Assembly (NCBI RefSeq): GCF_002127325.2
Contig: NC_035449.2
Location: forward strand, 145,366,946 to 145,430,945
DNA: 64,000 nt
Direction of reading: 5' to 3'
Source: Helianthus annuus
Lineage: Eukaryota; Streptophyta; Magnoliopsida; Asterales; Asteraceae
Part shown: in pieces, positions 1-13,715 of the stretch
How positions within the stretch are numbered: position 1 is the first letter of the stretch
Layout: each line of letters starts with the position of its first letter
The notes under the pieces: model-generated
What the model was told of the DNA's origin: nothing
The model's input: the letters and a program-made list of their open reading frames with translations, nothing else
The model's database searches: none
Translations under genes and position numbers: made by a program

Positions 1-1225
1 CATCAAATTCTTTCTTTTCAGAATAGAATTGATTCGAAATCTCCACTTTTCCGGCCTTTGATTTTAAATTTTCAGCCCGCAATGGTGGAAAGTTGACGTC
101 ATCCATTGGCGGAACTAAATTTTCTCCTTTTGGCTCAACTTGTGGCTCCTCTGACTTTGACGAGTCAGATTCATCGCCAGATTTATCATCTAATTTCTTA
201 ACAACCCATGTTTAATTGTTAAGATTCACTCTTCTTTTGTAAAACCTTCTTGAACACTCATCAACTTCATATGTTGAATTTTTAAACATTTTAAATTTTT
301 CAGTTGCTGGTTCAGTTTTATCAACAACTTTCTCTTTGAGTTTAGAAACAACTTCCTGTTTTATGTTGGTTGCCATTGGATAGTTCCAGGCGATGTGACC
401 AACTTCTTGACATCGTTAACAGGTTCTTGTCTCCCTTTTCTGATTAGCTCCATTCTTTTCAAACGTTTGCTTTTCTGTAAGAACTCTTTGTTCGATTGTT
501 TCCAGAATGAGCTCTTTTCTTCTTCTTCAGAACTTAACCCTGAAACAAATATTGTTTCTGTTTTAGAAATTTTCTCATTTTTATAATTTTCAGGTGGAAT
601 AAAGCCTAAACCTTTCTTTTTAAAATTACTGCTATGGTTTGGTTTCTTTTGAAAACCAGAACCAGAACTGTAACCCTTTTTCTTGTTCAATCTTTGTTGA
701 ACTCTTGAAGTGTATTTTTTAGGTTTTTTCAGTAAGATTTATATCTTTTATTTCAGAAATATTAATTTCTGTTAATTTGAAAACCTTTTTAATTTTTTCA
801 ATTTGAACACTTCTTATAGGAAATTCCTCATCAGAATATAATTTGTCTGAATCATTCAAAGTATATGCCACTTTGATTGGTTCATCATTCAAATTATTTT
901 TGATAACAGAAATTCTTTATTATAAACCCTTTTGACCGATGATTTTGGACTGTCAACTGATGAACTCGAACTCTCGGATTCGGACTTTGACTCTGACTCC
1001 TCATCTTTATCCAACACCTGACCGACCACTTTCTTTATTAACTCAGACTTATGATCAGTGTCAGACGATGTGAATATGACGTCAATGCTTTCTAGTAACT
1101 CATTAGTTGTTTCAGACTTTAACTTTATATTGACTGCCTTTTTGACTTGTTCCTCATTTGGTTTTCTGGGAGAATAACCTTCCCAGATCGGAGGCAGACA
1201 CTTTTTATAATTTGCACTTTGTTTC
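1..1225 (-). pseudogene. Copia-1 gag C-terminal half (interrupted by Gypsy-1)
   Basis: On the minus strand this continues the gag-like polyprotein whose first half lies at 42416-44717; Gypsy-1 sits between the halves, and reading across the shared gtttc duplication restores continuity. Open pieces lie at 1251-889 and 690-361. They match the Copia-2 protein at 16860-18060 in order: a PPIW-x-GYSPRKPNEEQ block, an acidic SSDTDHxSE stretch, a KEFLLSK block, a lysine-rich KKKGLGFIPPEN block, and near position 200 a WVVKKL-type block. The role would be the structural (capsid-like) protein of a Ty1/Copia element. Pol is not seen and would lie left of position 1. Stops and frameshifts separate the pieces. 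Confidence 0.8.
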
Positions 1226-4129
1226 TGTGACAACTGGCAAATAACCGGCAATTCCGTACAATCTAATCACTATGTTTATTTACATAATCTCATGCATTTA
1301 GCGTAATTTAATTACGTAACTGTGTCGTATACTGGATAACAGTGTTAGGACAAGAAAACAAAGCTAAAACATATGTTGGTTTTTGTCGTATTTCGAAACC
1401 AATCAAACAATGTCCAAAAAGTGTTGGTAGAAAGTGTTGCGCACACTATTCACGGTTACACTATTCATGCCAGCTAAACCGTGAAAACAGAACGAAAACA
1501 ATGAAAAACGACACACAGATAACATATCTGAGTCCATTTATATAAGAAAACACTAATGAGAAAACATATCTTGCAAAAATCTAGGACTTTCCGGTACAAC
1601 GTCCTAAATACAAAATCGTCCGTTAGGCAAAAAAATAAAACAATTCTAACTAGTCTGAACTAATAAGCTAGCATTTTCGAGACTCCGGAAGGATGACAAA
1701 TGATAACAAACACATGAAAACAATATGAGAATATTAGGCGGTGTCCGAAAAATAAGCTTTCGGCGCTACGCCGCAAGCCCCATAACTAGTCTGTTATGGA
1801 ACTAACAAGCTAGTTAACCATATCTTGGTCGCCAAAACAACCAAACGGACAACATGGCGAACTAGTTAAGCTTAGTTTAGAACTCGAAATCACTCCACAC
1901 ATCATTTGGTTGCGGGATAACAACTTGCGGCAAACCTTCGTCTGTACGAAATGAAAGTGCCGTTAACTAGCTGACGCCCAAACGGAAAGCATTTAAAGTA
2001 TCAAAATACAACTTACACTAGTTTGGCGAACTAGTTGACCATATTTTGACATCACAAGTATCCTAAATAAACGCCATAGCTGCGATGGCGAATTAAAACT
2101 ATAGTTTCCGGTATTAAATAGTATTTTTCGTATATCACCCGGTGTCGAACCGATGAGCGAATTAGTAGTATTTTTACCATCTGAAACTAATACCAACTAG
2201 TCTAGTGAACTAGTTAATAGCACTTAGCATCTTAAACCCCTAATTACCTCCCTAAATGATGCAAGACAATCCCTAATTAATATACTTAAAATTAACCACC
2301 TAAATATCTAATAAAATGAGCACATGTTTATAAAAAAAAAAAATACAAACCATGCTCCTAACACTCATTATTTCGGCCAAGATGAGGGCCCACAAGCCTC
2401 TCATGAGATGAACATCCAAAAGATAAGGAAGCATGGCTCATTTTGACAAAATCTTGACTTTAAGGGATGTAGTAGCTGATGAAAGATTATAGAATAATTA
2501 CCTCATTTTTTTACATTTTATCACTTCAAAATTTACACACAAACATTCCCATTTTCCCGCTCTCATTCACGGCTCCAAGAGCCCACCACCAACCTCCAAT
2601 TTTCATTCTATATCAAACCTAAATCAAGCACTTCTAAGCCATTTTAAGGATGATCTAAAGAGTTGCAAGCATGGGAGCTTTGTAGGAGTTTAGTTGGAGC
2701 TTAAATCTCTTCTTAATCTTATTATTTGGCTTGTGTAAAGTTGTAAACTCTCAACCTATCATATTTAAGCTTCTTATTACTAGTATTTACAAGAAGTACA
2801 AGTTGATGATCTTGAAATTAAAGATAAACATAACCAAAAACCCTAATCTCAAACATAATAAACACTAAATGTAACTATATTTTGTGTTGATTTATTAGAT
2901 TTGTGATAGCTAGTTAGTATAATCTTGTTGTTTATGTTGATCATGTTAGAACAAGTTGTGTAAAAATGGGATTATGATGATCTTAGTGCTTATATATTGT
3001 AGTAATCTATAAGCATGTTACTCTTGCCATGTTAAACTTGAAAATATGATTTAAACATGATTATTTTTAAATCATGCAAGATCATCATCCCTAAAATCAT
3101 AAGCTTTACATGTGTATATAATCTTTATTATGGTTCTTGAAATATTAAACATGTAATGGACATGAAACTTGACTTTTAAAAACTAGTAAACTTGGTATTT
3201 ATATATAAAAAAAAGTGGACATATAAAGCTTGTTATAAAAAAGGGGGTGATATATAAAAGTCTTGGTATTTTACTAACTTGGAAAATATATATATGTTAA
3301 AAGATCATGAAAGAATGAAAGCATGTTTGATTATTTCTTTAAAAAAATGGTTTTTGGTAAAGCTTCACAACTTGGTGATGATTTGGAAATTGATTTGGTG
3401 ATTTAAACGCGTTTTGAAAACGTGGGGAAACGTCACGGTTTAGGGGAAACTATGGCGAATTTTCCTAAAAATCTAATCGCGATTAAAAATGGGGTTAAAG
3501 GGTGATAAACAAAGTTAAACGCGATTAGTGGTCTTAAAACGTCATCAAGGAAGCTTTGATGAAAATGGCTAAGTCCTATATACTCAAGAGTTCTTATGAA
3601 CTTGAAAATATATTCTTACAAAATAGTTGAGTAAAAATAATAACCATGTAAAAATATAATTTTTGACCAAAAATTATATATTTTGGGAAACGTAACAAGT
3701 ATATGTATTTTGTGCTATGTGTATGTACTTAGATACCTTTAGAGTGATCGGAATAATACATTCATAATTACAAGAAATACTTGTATGTGACAAGAATAAA
3801 AAGACACCAAAAATACATATACATGTTTCCTACATGCTAAACGCACGAATAAACGAAATGGTCGAAACATTAATACATAACACTTGAAGACAACAGATTG
3901 GGCGTATCGACACCGTGAACAAGTTACTACAAAGTCGAGTCTAAAATAACATATTTTAGACATTAAAACGAGCACATATCTAAACGAATGATAACAAGAA
4001 TCCGGAAAGTCAAAAACTATACAAATTACCAAGTATTTTTCATAGGAAAAAATGAACTTACTTAAAGTTTACTACTTGGTAACATTTTGGTAAAAAAAAA
4101 TTGCAAGATTATGTTAATGGACTCATAAA

Positions 4130-4365
4130 GTTAGAATTGGGCCTATCAAAGCTAGTAATGGGCTAGGCCCAAATTCCTTAATACATGTGCTAGGGCCCAA
4201 TGACAATATAACATGGGCTCGGCCCAATAACAATAAAACATGGGTTAGGCCCAATAACATAGATAACATGGGCTCGACCCAATGACATGGGCTCGGCCCA
4301 ATAACATTAAAACATGGTTTAGATACGATAACATAGATGACATGGGCTCGGCCCAATGGCATGAG
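4130..4365. repeat. GGGCTCGGCCCAATAAC motif array in Gypsy-1 LTR
   Basis: About seven irregularly spaced units of the form ACATGGGCTCGGCCCAATAAC, each with a GGGC...GCCC inverted core. The same array recurs in the 3' LTR at about 41157-41440, where an extra repeat of the flanking TTCCTTAATACATGGGC block is present. Confidence 0.75.
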
Positions 4366-5026
4366 CAAGGGCTTAATTACACGCGTGCGTGGCATGAAGA
4401 CATATGAAGGGTGAAGCCCTTTCACCGATAGTTCAATACGTATAGAATACATGTATATACATAACAATCGAGCGAGTAAACTATCAACGCTCTAAAATAC
4501 AAAGTTATTCCAAAGATGACAAACGAGAACATAATAAAGAATTCAAGATGAACAACTTGTACGAGGTCCGAAAGACCTAGTGTCTAACGAGATTAGTACA
4601 CATCTAGGTTATTGACACGTACGGACCCTCACTTCGATATCATAGTACACGGAACGCAAACATGTGAGTTCATGTCCCTCCTTTCACTGATTTCAATGTT
4701 TTGTTTTCAAAAACATCGAGGGGAAATACATGCTAAAACTATTGGTATGTTAGTTACGGAATAAAAGATAACATGATCAATGTGCATAAGTAGGATGATA
4801 ACATTAGTAACCATTAGTCACATAGTGACCAAGGTGCAAAAGGTGTAGATCTATTGAGCTTGAGGCACGCCCCACACCTAGTTGTTAACCGTGGAGTGCT
4901 TTTGTGATCCCAAACGATAACAAAGTGTTCTCGGTTTGGTTATTTACTTATGGTACATTATGTCAGGGGCTCGCTACCCACTGATAGATCCTTAACAGAC
5001 TCCATGAATGAATCAGAACATACCAT

Positions 5027-5088
5027 GATTACAAGATTTCATTTTCATAAATACTACGATACCAAGATTTCATTTTCATGAATACTAC
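5027..5088. repeat. 31-bp tandem repeat, 2 units, Gypsy-1 5' LTR
   Basis: Two 31-bp units starting GATTACAAGATTTCATTTTC lie just before GATTACGTATG. The equivalent place in the 3' LTR (42092-42246) has five units. Confidence 0.85.
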
Positions 5089-5260
5089 GATTACGTATGA
5101 TAACAAAAACTGCATGAACTCGCTCAACTTTTGTTGACTTTTTAAAACTACATGTATTTCAGGAAACAAGTCTTGAGCCGGTGATACATGATTGTGTGCA
5201 ATGATTACCTATGTTAAGTCACACGCAACACGCTTCCGCAACTAGCAGGGTGTGACAGAT

Positions 5261-5272
5261 TGGTATTAGAGC
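5261..5272 (+). other. Primer binding site of Gypsy-1
   Basis: TGGTATTAGAGC lies 3 bases after the 5' LTR end. It matches the plant initiator Met-tRNA 3' end complement (TGGTATCAGAGC) with one C-to-T change. This is where minus-strand DNA synthesis would be primed. Confidence 0.85.
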
Positions 5273-7079
<1,807 letters not shown>

Positions 7080-7950
7080 TCAGCACCCTACTATTAAAGT
7101 TGAACTCAAGTTATTATGGAATGATACGAGGTTGCGAAGATTGCACAACATGGGGTTGTGGAGTTGACACTAATGATGGTACTGAGGTTACCGGCAGCTC
7201 AAGTGGTTCAAATTCTGATGGGACGAGAACGAGAAGCAATGCCACACTTGGAGATGCAATCACAGTAGATTTTAATTCTAAGGCATCTCCAGATTACAAG
7301 CCGCGAGACCTCATCGATACGAGAGGTGCGGTAAGTTATGTCCACTATATAAAGACAATGAAGTAAGCTAACAATGCTAGTAAATGTACTCCTAAGTAAA
7401 CGATTTGGTAAACGAATAGTCATCGGTTGAGGGAGACGATAACTTGGTGGAATCTCCAAGTGCAAACTATAGGGAGACGATAACAAAGAGGTTATTGTGG
7501 GAAGAACTACAGGATCTTACGCGAGAATAGTACTGCTCAATAGTGGTAAATTCCAAGGCTGGGAACCGAACTCTAGAAATCGAGTATGATTAGAGTGAAC
7601 ATAGCTGGTTACCCCCGACGCCTCTACGATCTCTAAAAGATTGTTGCATACTAGATAACACCCGAATCCAAATATGCTGAGTGCTACATTTGGGGTTTAG
7701 CCATGAGATACGAAGCTGACATCAAAATGTATGCTAATAACTTCCCAAAAATTATGAGTGAGAAAAGTGAAACTCTCACCATAAGGGCACTTGCAAAAGT
7801 GCCAAGAGTAACAGTGTGGTGAGACTGGGCACAAAACGAAAACTAATGAGTTAGTTATATTCAAGAATGAACGAGGAGGTTTTAATTGTGGCAAAGAGAT
7901 CACTACAAGCAGGGATGTCTAAGGACGAATCAAGCAAGTGAATAAGTGAG
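7080..7950 (+). pseudogene. Gypsy-1 gag remnant
   Basis: Decayed capsid/nucleocapsid gene. A readable piece at 7100-7366 ends in a block resembling the chromovirus gag segment KP-x(4)-TRGAV followed by a hydrophobic/aromatic run. Near 7440 an LGGIS-type out-of-frame version of the tryptophan-rich capsid motif can be read. Near 7880-7915 a CGKEITTSRD string looks like a broken CCHC zinc knuckle. Many stops and frame changes occur, so no protein could be made. The call rests on order and position before protease and RT; individual motifs are weak. Confidence 0.5.
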
Positions 7951-7953
7951 TGT

Positions 7954-8520
7954 ATGGGTAGAGCTAGGAATACTCCCCAAAATCCTAATGTTGTGATGGG
8001 TACGTTCTACTCTACAACCAGTATGTATCAATTCTTTGGATACCAACGTCGGCTTAACTTAGTGTCTTTAGCTACTAAGCATATACACGAAATAGAGTCA
8101 TGTAGGTTAGACATGTCTTACTCTATCAAGTTAGCTAACGGGGAATTAGCGGGGTCATGTGAAGTCATTAAGGGTCACCGATACATTTCCTATTAATCGA
8201 CCCGTTACATTCATTTTGTTCGATACTAGTGTCGGTATTAGTTGCATCCCCATAGAAATCAAAATATACTTGGCCTAGAGTCAAGTAAACTAGACGTCCC
8301 CTCATTCCATAGGATTGGCCGACGATAAACTAGTTGAGTCGGGAGAAGAAATTAACGGATGCACACTCGAACTTTGAGCGCGAAAATTTAATATTGACCT
8401 TTCACTCATTGCATTGGGTTGTTACAACGTAGTTTTTGACGTAGACTAGTTATCCGATAACCAAGCCACAACCATATGTCATGAGGAGATCATTCGCGTT
8501 CCCCTGTCTGACGAGAGAAC
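7954..8520 (+). pseudogene. Gypsy-1 aspartic protease remnant
   Basis: Would cleave the Gag-Pol polyprotein. The piece 7954-8196 contains a GRARNTPQNPNVVMGTF block (usual lead-in to gypsy protease) and SIKLANGELAG (flap region). An active-site-like LDT lies out of frame near 8036. A second LFDTSVG reads near 8218, followed by LADDKLVESGEE, then NVVFDVD and HEEIIRVPL (the C-terminal signature) to about 8510. In both candidate cores the DTG glycine is changed, and stops interrupt. Two LDT-type cores suggest a partial internal duplication. Confidence 0.65.
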
Positions 8521-8599
8521 ATTTGTTAGTTCGCAGGGAGAAACAGGACATTCCCCTATGAATTATTAATTGCATGAAGGCTTGAAGTTTTCTGAGAAA

Positions 8600-9570
8600 A
8601 AGGATGCATCACCCTTCTTGCCCATGTGGCTGACAAGAAGGCCGAGGAGCGCAAGGTGGAGGACATACCTGTGGTAAGGGGATACCCTGAAGTCTTTCCA
8701 GAAGACTTGCCGAGACTGCCTCCACAATGACTATTGGAATTTCGTATCGATCTAGTGCAAGGACCTACACCGGTGGCGAAAGCTCCATATAGACTAGCGT
8801 CCTCGGAAATGCAAGAATTATCTACTGAGCTTCAGGAATTGCTTGACAAAGGATTCATTAGACCGAGTTTCTCACCTTGGGGAGCTCTGGTGCTATTTAT
8901 CAAAAAGAGGGATGGAACCTTTCGGATGTGCATCGATTACAGAGAACTAAACAAGCTAACTATCAAGAATCGGTATCCTTTACCGAGGATCGACGACTTG
9001 TTCGATCAATTACAAGGTTCCAGTTTTTATTCCAAGATTGATCTAAGATCTCGATATCATCAGCTGAGGATTCAAGAGGAAAGCATTACTAAGACAACGT
9101 TTAGGACTCGCTATGGGCATTACGAGTTCCTTGTTGTGCCTTTCGACTTAACAAACGCTCCCGCTGTGTTCATGGATTTGATGAACCGAGTATGTAAGCC
9201 ATATCTCGACAAGTTCGTGAATGTATTCATTGATGACATATTATTATACTCACGAACTGAGGCAGCACATGAACGACACCTGTGGACTATTCTGGAGCGG
9301 CTTAAGAGAGAACAGTTGCTTGACAATTTCTCGAAATGCGAATTTTGGATTCACAAGGTACAATTTCTCAGTCACGTGGTGAACGAGAACGGAATACATG
9401 TTGACCTAGCTAAGAGAGAATCCATAAAGGACTGGAACACTCCAAAGACCCCAATGGAAGTAAGACAAATTTCTGGGTTTAGCGGGATACTATCGAAGAT
9501 TCATTGAGAATTTTTCTAAAATTTCTCAACCACTAACCTCACTCACTCAAAAGGATAAGAAGTTGATTGG
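8600..9570 (+). pseudogene. Gypsy-1 reverse transcriptase remnant
   Basis: Copies element RNA into DNA. The main open piece is 8734-9507. Readable blocks in order: [75 protein letters not shown], and the catalytic FIDD within [11 protein letters not shown]. Damage includes a TGA at 8728-8730, SGYHQ changed to [13 protein letters not shown] changed to PFDLTNAP, and a frameshift near 9480 within the [10 protein letters not shown] block, after which the connection domain continues in another frame. Confidence 0.92.
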
Positions 9571-10010
9571 GGTGAAAAACAAGATTTGGCATTCCAAACA
9601 CTCAAAGATAAATTATGCCAAGCGCCAATCTTATCAATCCCTGACGGCACCGATGACTTTGTGGTGTATTGTGATGCATCGCACCAAGGCTTGGGTTGTG
9701 TATTAATGCAACGTGAAAAAGTCATCGCGTACGCGTCACGACAGATGAAAGTTCATGAAAAGAATTATACCACTCACGACCTAGAGTTGGCGCAGTGGTG
9801 TTCGTCTTAAAGATTTGGCGTCACTATCTCTGTGGTACTAAGTGTACCATATTCACAGATCACAAGAGTCTTCAACATGTATTCAATCAAAAGGAATTAA
9901 ACATGCGCCAACGGAGATGGGTAGAATTGTTGAATGACTATGACCGTGAAATCAAGTACCATCCGGGCAAAGCAAACGTTGTGGTGGACGCTTGGAGCCT
10001 GAAAGAATGA
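9571..10010 (+). pseudogene. Gypsy-1 RNase H remnant
   Basis: Degrades the RNA strand of the RNA/DNA hybrid. The piece at 9586-9810 holds [17 protein letters not shown] (first catalytic Asp) and NYTTHDLEL (catalytic Glu). A frameshift near 9790 moves the rest to 9795-10010, with IFTDHKSLQHVF (Asp) and [14 protein letters not shown], where the usual ADALSR end is altered but the Asp is kept. It is followed by a stop at the linker to integrase. Confidence 0.92.
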
Positions 10011-10199
10011 GCCAAAATGTTATGAGTACGAGCTTTAGAGTTAACGATTTAAACGAACTTTACTACTTGAGTGCGCGATGCACAACAAGAAGCTCTAAAG
10101 CCAGAGGAAACTCAAGCAGAATCCTTGTGAGGCTTAGAGAAACAAATGGAAACAAACAAAGATGACACTTTATGTTTCATTTGAAGGATCTGGATTCCA

Positions 10200-11189
10200 T
10201 GTTTTGGCGAGCTACGAGACTCGGTGCTGGATGAAGCACACAAGTCAAGATATTCAATATGGATCCGATAAAACGTGCCAGGACTTAAAAGAATGCTATT
10301 GGTGACCTAATCTCAAGGGAGATATTGCGACCTATGCTGGGAAATGCCTAACTTGTGCAAAGGTCAATGCTGAATATCAAAAGCCGTCTGGCTTATTACA
10401 GCAACCCGATATTCCCGTTTGGAAGTGGGAACAGATATCAATGGATTTCATTACAGGACTCCCACAGACCCCTCGAGGTCCTGACATGATATGGGTTATC
10501 GTTGATCGATTAACCAAGTCAGCACACTTCTTACCGATTCGCGAAAAAGATAATACCGAGAAGTTAGCTGAACTCTACCTTAGAGAGAGTGTGGCACACC
10601 ATGGAGTGCATGTTTCAATAATCTCTGAACGAGATGGTCGCTTTGTGTCAAGTATTTGGTAATCTTTTCAAGAATCACTTGGATCTCGTTTGGATCCAAG
10701 CACAACATTTCATCTGCAAATCGATGGCCAAAGTAAACGAACCATCCAAACTTTAGAAGACATGCTTCTGCCTATGTGATGGATTTAGGTGGAAGCTGGG
10801 ATACTCATTTACCTCTGGTAGATTTTTCCTATAACAACAGTTATCACACAAGCATTAAAGCCACCCCATTCGAAACCCTATATGGACGAAAGTGCCGATC
10901 ACCGCTGTGTTGGGCGGAAGTTAGTGACAAACAACCTATTGGCCCTGAATTAGTCCAAGAGACTACTGACAAGGTATCAAAAATACGAGACCGTATTAAA
11001 GAGGCTCGTGATAGACAAAAGAGCTACGCGGACAGAAGACGCAAACCATTATCCCTCGAGGTCGGAGACAAAGTTTTTCTACAAGTCTCGCCTTGGAAGG
11101 GCGTAGCCAGATTCGGGGAGCGCGGAAAACTAAACCCGAGATACATTGGACCTTTTGAAATCCTGGAAAAGGTTGGTACTGTTGCTTAG
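10200..11189 (+). pseudogene. Gypsy-1 integrase remnant
   Basis: Inserts element DNA into the chromosome. In the N-terminal zinc-binding region EAHKSRYS and GKCLTCAK are readable, but a 5-nt loss near 10255 removes the second His block, and TGA at 10303-10305 replaces a Trp codon. In the catalytic core the first Asp is in SMDFITGLP (about 10440). The second reads ISERDGRF, so catalytic Asp is Glu. The third reads DGQSKRTIQ, so catalytic Glu is Lys. A stop follows SSIW near 10660. The C-terminal piece 10776-11189 has [24 protein letters not shown] and the [10 protein letters not shown] motif. Confidence 0.92.
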
Positions 11190-11510
11190 GAACTAAACTT
11201 GCTAGAAGAACTCAATAACATACACGACACACTTTATGTGTCGGACCTCAATAAAAAGTCCAATCAACGAAACCGTTATCATCCTAGTGGATGAAATTCA
11301 CGTAGACGACACACTCCAGTTTACCAAAGAACCTGTTGAGGTTATGGACTGGAAAGTCCACAAGACAAGGAGAAGTCGTATTAAACTAGTAAAGGTCCGC
11401 TGAAACTCAAGTCACGAACTCGAGCACACATGGGAAAGTGAAGTTCATTTCAAGACAAAGCACCCCCACCTGTTTGAGAAGACTCCTTTAAAGGATAACT
11501 CAACGTGAAT
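11190..11510 (+). pseudogene. Gypsy-1 integrase tail and chromodomain remnant
   Basis: After a stop at 11187-11189 the reading continues with a NIHDTLYVSDL block (integrase tail) and then, in another frame, LQFTKEPVEVMDWKVHKTRRSRIKLVKV followed by HTWESEVHFKTKHPHLFE. This matches the chromovirus chromodomain layout (EPV-x(4)-D, VKVRW, TWE, YPxLF), which in active elements directs insertion to marked chromatin. A stop sits after LVKVR. Domain identity is by pattern only. Confidence 0.8.
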
Positions 11511-11533
11511 TTCGGGACGAAATTCTTTTTAAC

Positions 11534-11543
11534 AGGGGAAGAA
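11534..11543 (+). other. Polypurine tract of Gypsy-1
   Basis: AGGGGAAGAA abuts the 3' LTR start TGTGACAACT. It would prime plus-strand synthesis. Confidence 0.85.
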
Positions 11544-13232
11544 TGTGACAACTGGCAAATAACCGGCAATTCCGTACAATCTAATCACTATGTTTATTTA
11601 CATAATCTCATGCATTTAGCGTAATTTAATTACGTAACTGTGTCGTATACTGGATAACAGTGTTAGGACAAGAAAACAAAGCTAAAACATATGTTGGTTT
11701 TCGTCGTATTTCGAAACCAATCAAACAATGTCCTAAAAGTGTTGGTAGAGAGTGTTGCGCGCACTATTCACGGTTACACTATTCATGCCAGCTAAACCGT
11801 GAAAACAGAACGAAAACAATGAAAAACGACACATGGATAACATAACTGAGTCCATTTATATAAGAAAACACTAATGAGTAAACATATCTTGCAAAAATCT
11901 AGGACTTTCCGGTACAACGTCCTAAATACAAAATCGTCCGTTAGTCAAAAAAATAAAACATTTCTAACTAGTCTGAACTAATAAGCTAGCGTTTTCGAGA
12001 CTCTGGAAGGATGACAAATGATAACAAACACATGAAAACAATATGAGAATATTAGGGGGTGTCCGAAAAATAAGCTTTCGGCGCTACGCCGCAACCCCCA
12101 TAACTTATCCGTTATGGAACTAACAAGCTAGTTAACCATATCTTGGTCGCCAATACAACCAAACGGACAACCTGGCGAACTAGTTAAGCTTAATTTGGAA
12201 GTCGAAATCACTCCACACATGATTTGGTTGCGGGATAACAACTTGCGGCAAACCTTCGTCGGTACGAAATGAAAGTGTCGTTAACTAGCTGACGCCTAAA
12301 CGGAAAGCATTTAAAGTATCAAAATACAACTTACACTAGTCTGGCGAACTAGTTGACCATATTTTGACATCACAAGTATCCTAAATAAACGCCATAGCAT
12401 CGATGGCGAATTAAAACTATAGTTTCCGGCATTAAATAGTATTTTTCGTATATCACCCGGTGTCGAACCGATGAGCGAACTAGTAGTATTTTTACCATCT
12501 GAAACTAATACCAACTAGTCTAGTGAACTAGTTAATAGCACTTAGCATCTTAAACCCCTAATTACCTCCCTTAATGATGCCAGACAATCCCTAATTAATA
12601 TACTTAAAATTAACCACCTAAATATCTAATAAAATGAGCACATGTTTATAAAAAAATACAAACCATGCTCCTAACACTCATTATTTCGGCCAAGATGAGG
12701 GCCCACAAGCCTCTCATGAGATGAACATGCAAAAGATAAGGAAGCATGGCTCATATTGACAAAATCTTGACTTTAAGGGATGTAGTAGCTGATGAAAGAT
12801 TATAGAAAGATCACCTCATTTTTTTTTTTTACATTTTATCACTTCAAAATTTACACACAAACATTCCCATTTTTCCCCTCTCATTCACGGCTCCAAGAGC
12901 CCACCACCAACCTCCAATTTTCATTCTATATCAAACCTAAATCAAGCACTTCTAAGCCATTTTAAGGATGATCTAAAGAGTTTCAAGCATGGGAGCTTTG
13001 TAGGAGCTTGGTTGGAGCTTAAATCTCTTCTTAATCTTATTATTTGGCTTGTGTAAAGTTGTAAGCTCTCAACCCATCATATTTAAGCTTCTTATTACTA
13101 GTATTTACAAGAAGTACAAGTTGATGATCTTGAAATTAAAGATAAACATAACCAAAAACCCTAATCTCAAACATAATAAACACTAAATGTAACTATATTT
13201 TGTGTTGATTTAATAGATTTGTGATAGCTAGT
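11544..13232 (+). repeat. 3' LTR of Gypsy-1, segment 1
   Basis: Matches the 5' LTR from 1226 to about 2914 with scattered substitutions. It ends at CTAGT (13228-13232), the target of Copia-2. No gene. Confidence 0.95.
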
Positions 13233-13444
13233 TGTTGGTGCACTACATCTGCTGATTACGTCTTGTATCGAGTCATTATCTTAGAATGTTAAATCTAGGC
13301 ATGTAATACGAGAAATTATGAGATTGTATAGGTTTATAGTGTTTGGACCGCTCATAGGTACATGGTGATAGTGGACCGCTCATATGACACTATCTTGGGC
13401 CGCTTAAGTGTCAAGTTTATGGGTCGCTTTTATGACATGTATAT

Positions 13445-13478
13445 GGACCGCTTATTGGGCCTGTCCAATAAGCGGTTC
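13445..13478. promoter_or_regulatory. Inverted repeat of the ACCGCTTAT motif just upstream of TATA
   Basis: ACCGCTTATTGG, a six-base spacer, then CCAATAAGCGGT: 12-bp perfect arms whose sequence is the repeated element motif in opposite orientations. It ends about 10 bp before the TATA box. A copy lies in the 3' LTR at about 20513-20546. Confidence 0.85.
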
Positions 13479-13486
13479 CAGGAGCC

Positions 13487-13494
13487 TATAAATA
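13487..13494 (+). promoter_or_regulatory. TATA box of Copia-2 LTR promoter
   Basis: TATAAATA in context GAGCCTATAAATACC, about 210 bp before the LTR end, a plausible U3/R boundary signal. The 3' LTR copy is at 20554-20561. Confidence 0.7.
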
Positions 13495-13703
13495 CCTTAT
13501 GAACGAGTTCATTTGTAACAGTTCCTGATTTTCGTACCGAGGTGCTGCCGGATCGAAAACAGATTGTATTCATCGTCAAATCAATAGAAAAGGAGTTTAA
13601 AGTGATATACAAGCTATTCCTACGTCATTGACTTGTTTTCCGCACCTGTACTTGACGAAAACACCTCTGAACAACTCGTTCGGGTCACCAAACGATCCTA
13701 CAA

Positions 13704-13715
13704 TGGTATCAGAGC
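13704..13715 (+). other. Primer binding site of Copia-2
   Basis: TGGTATCAGAGC one base after the LTR end, an exact 12-base match to the initiator Met-tRNA complement. Confidence 0.9.

Larger units (their letters stand above)
1226..5257 (+). repeat. 5' LTR of Gypsy-1
   Basis: A 4,032-bp direct repeat with TG...CA ends, matching 11544 onward and the segments ending at 42415. It holds no gene. The interior has a long AT-rich middle (about 2300-4100), an array of GGGCTCGGCCCAATAAC-like units at 4130-4365 and two 31-bp units at 5027-5088. Small open frames such as those at 1342-1545 and 1993-2196 recur in the 3' LTR copy (11660 and 12311) and are LTR sequence, not genes. Confidence 0.95.
13233..13702 (+). 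repeat. 5' LTR of Copia-2
   Basis: 470 bp, TG...CA. U3 carries several copies of a (G)GACCGCTYAT motif (near 13347, 13374 and 13445, with variants between), a TATA box at 13487-13494, and a post-TATA block (TTCATTTGTAAC, GAGGTGCTGCCG) that is also present in the Copia-1 LTR. Confidence 0.95.

Noticed and set aside
1342..2196. Small proteins at 1342-1545 and 1993-2196
   Set aside because: They recur with changes at 11660 and 12311 in the other Gypsy-1 LTR, so they are non-coding LTR sequence.
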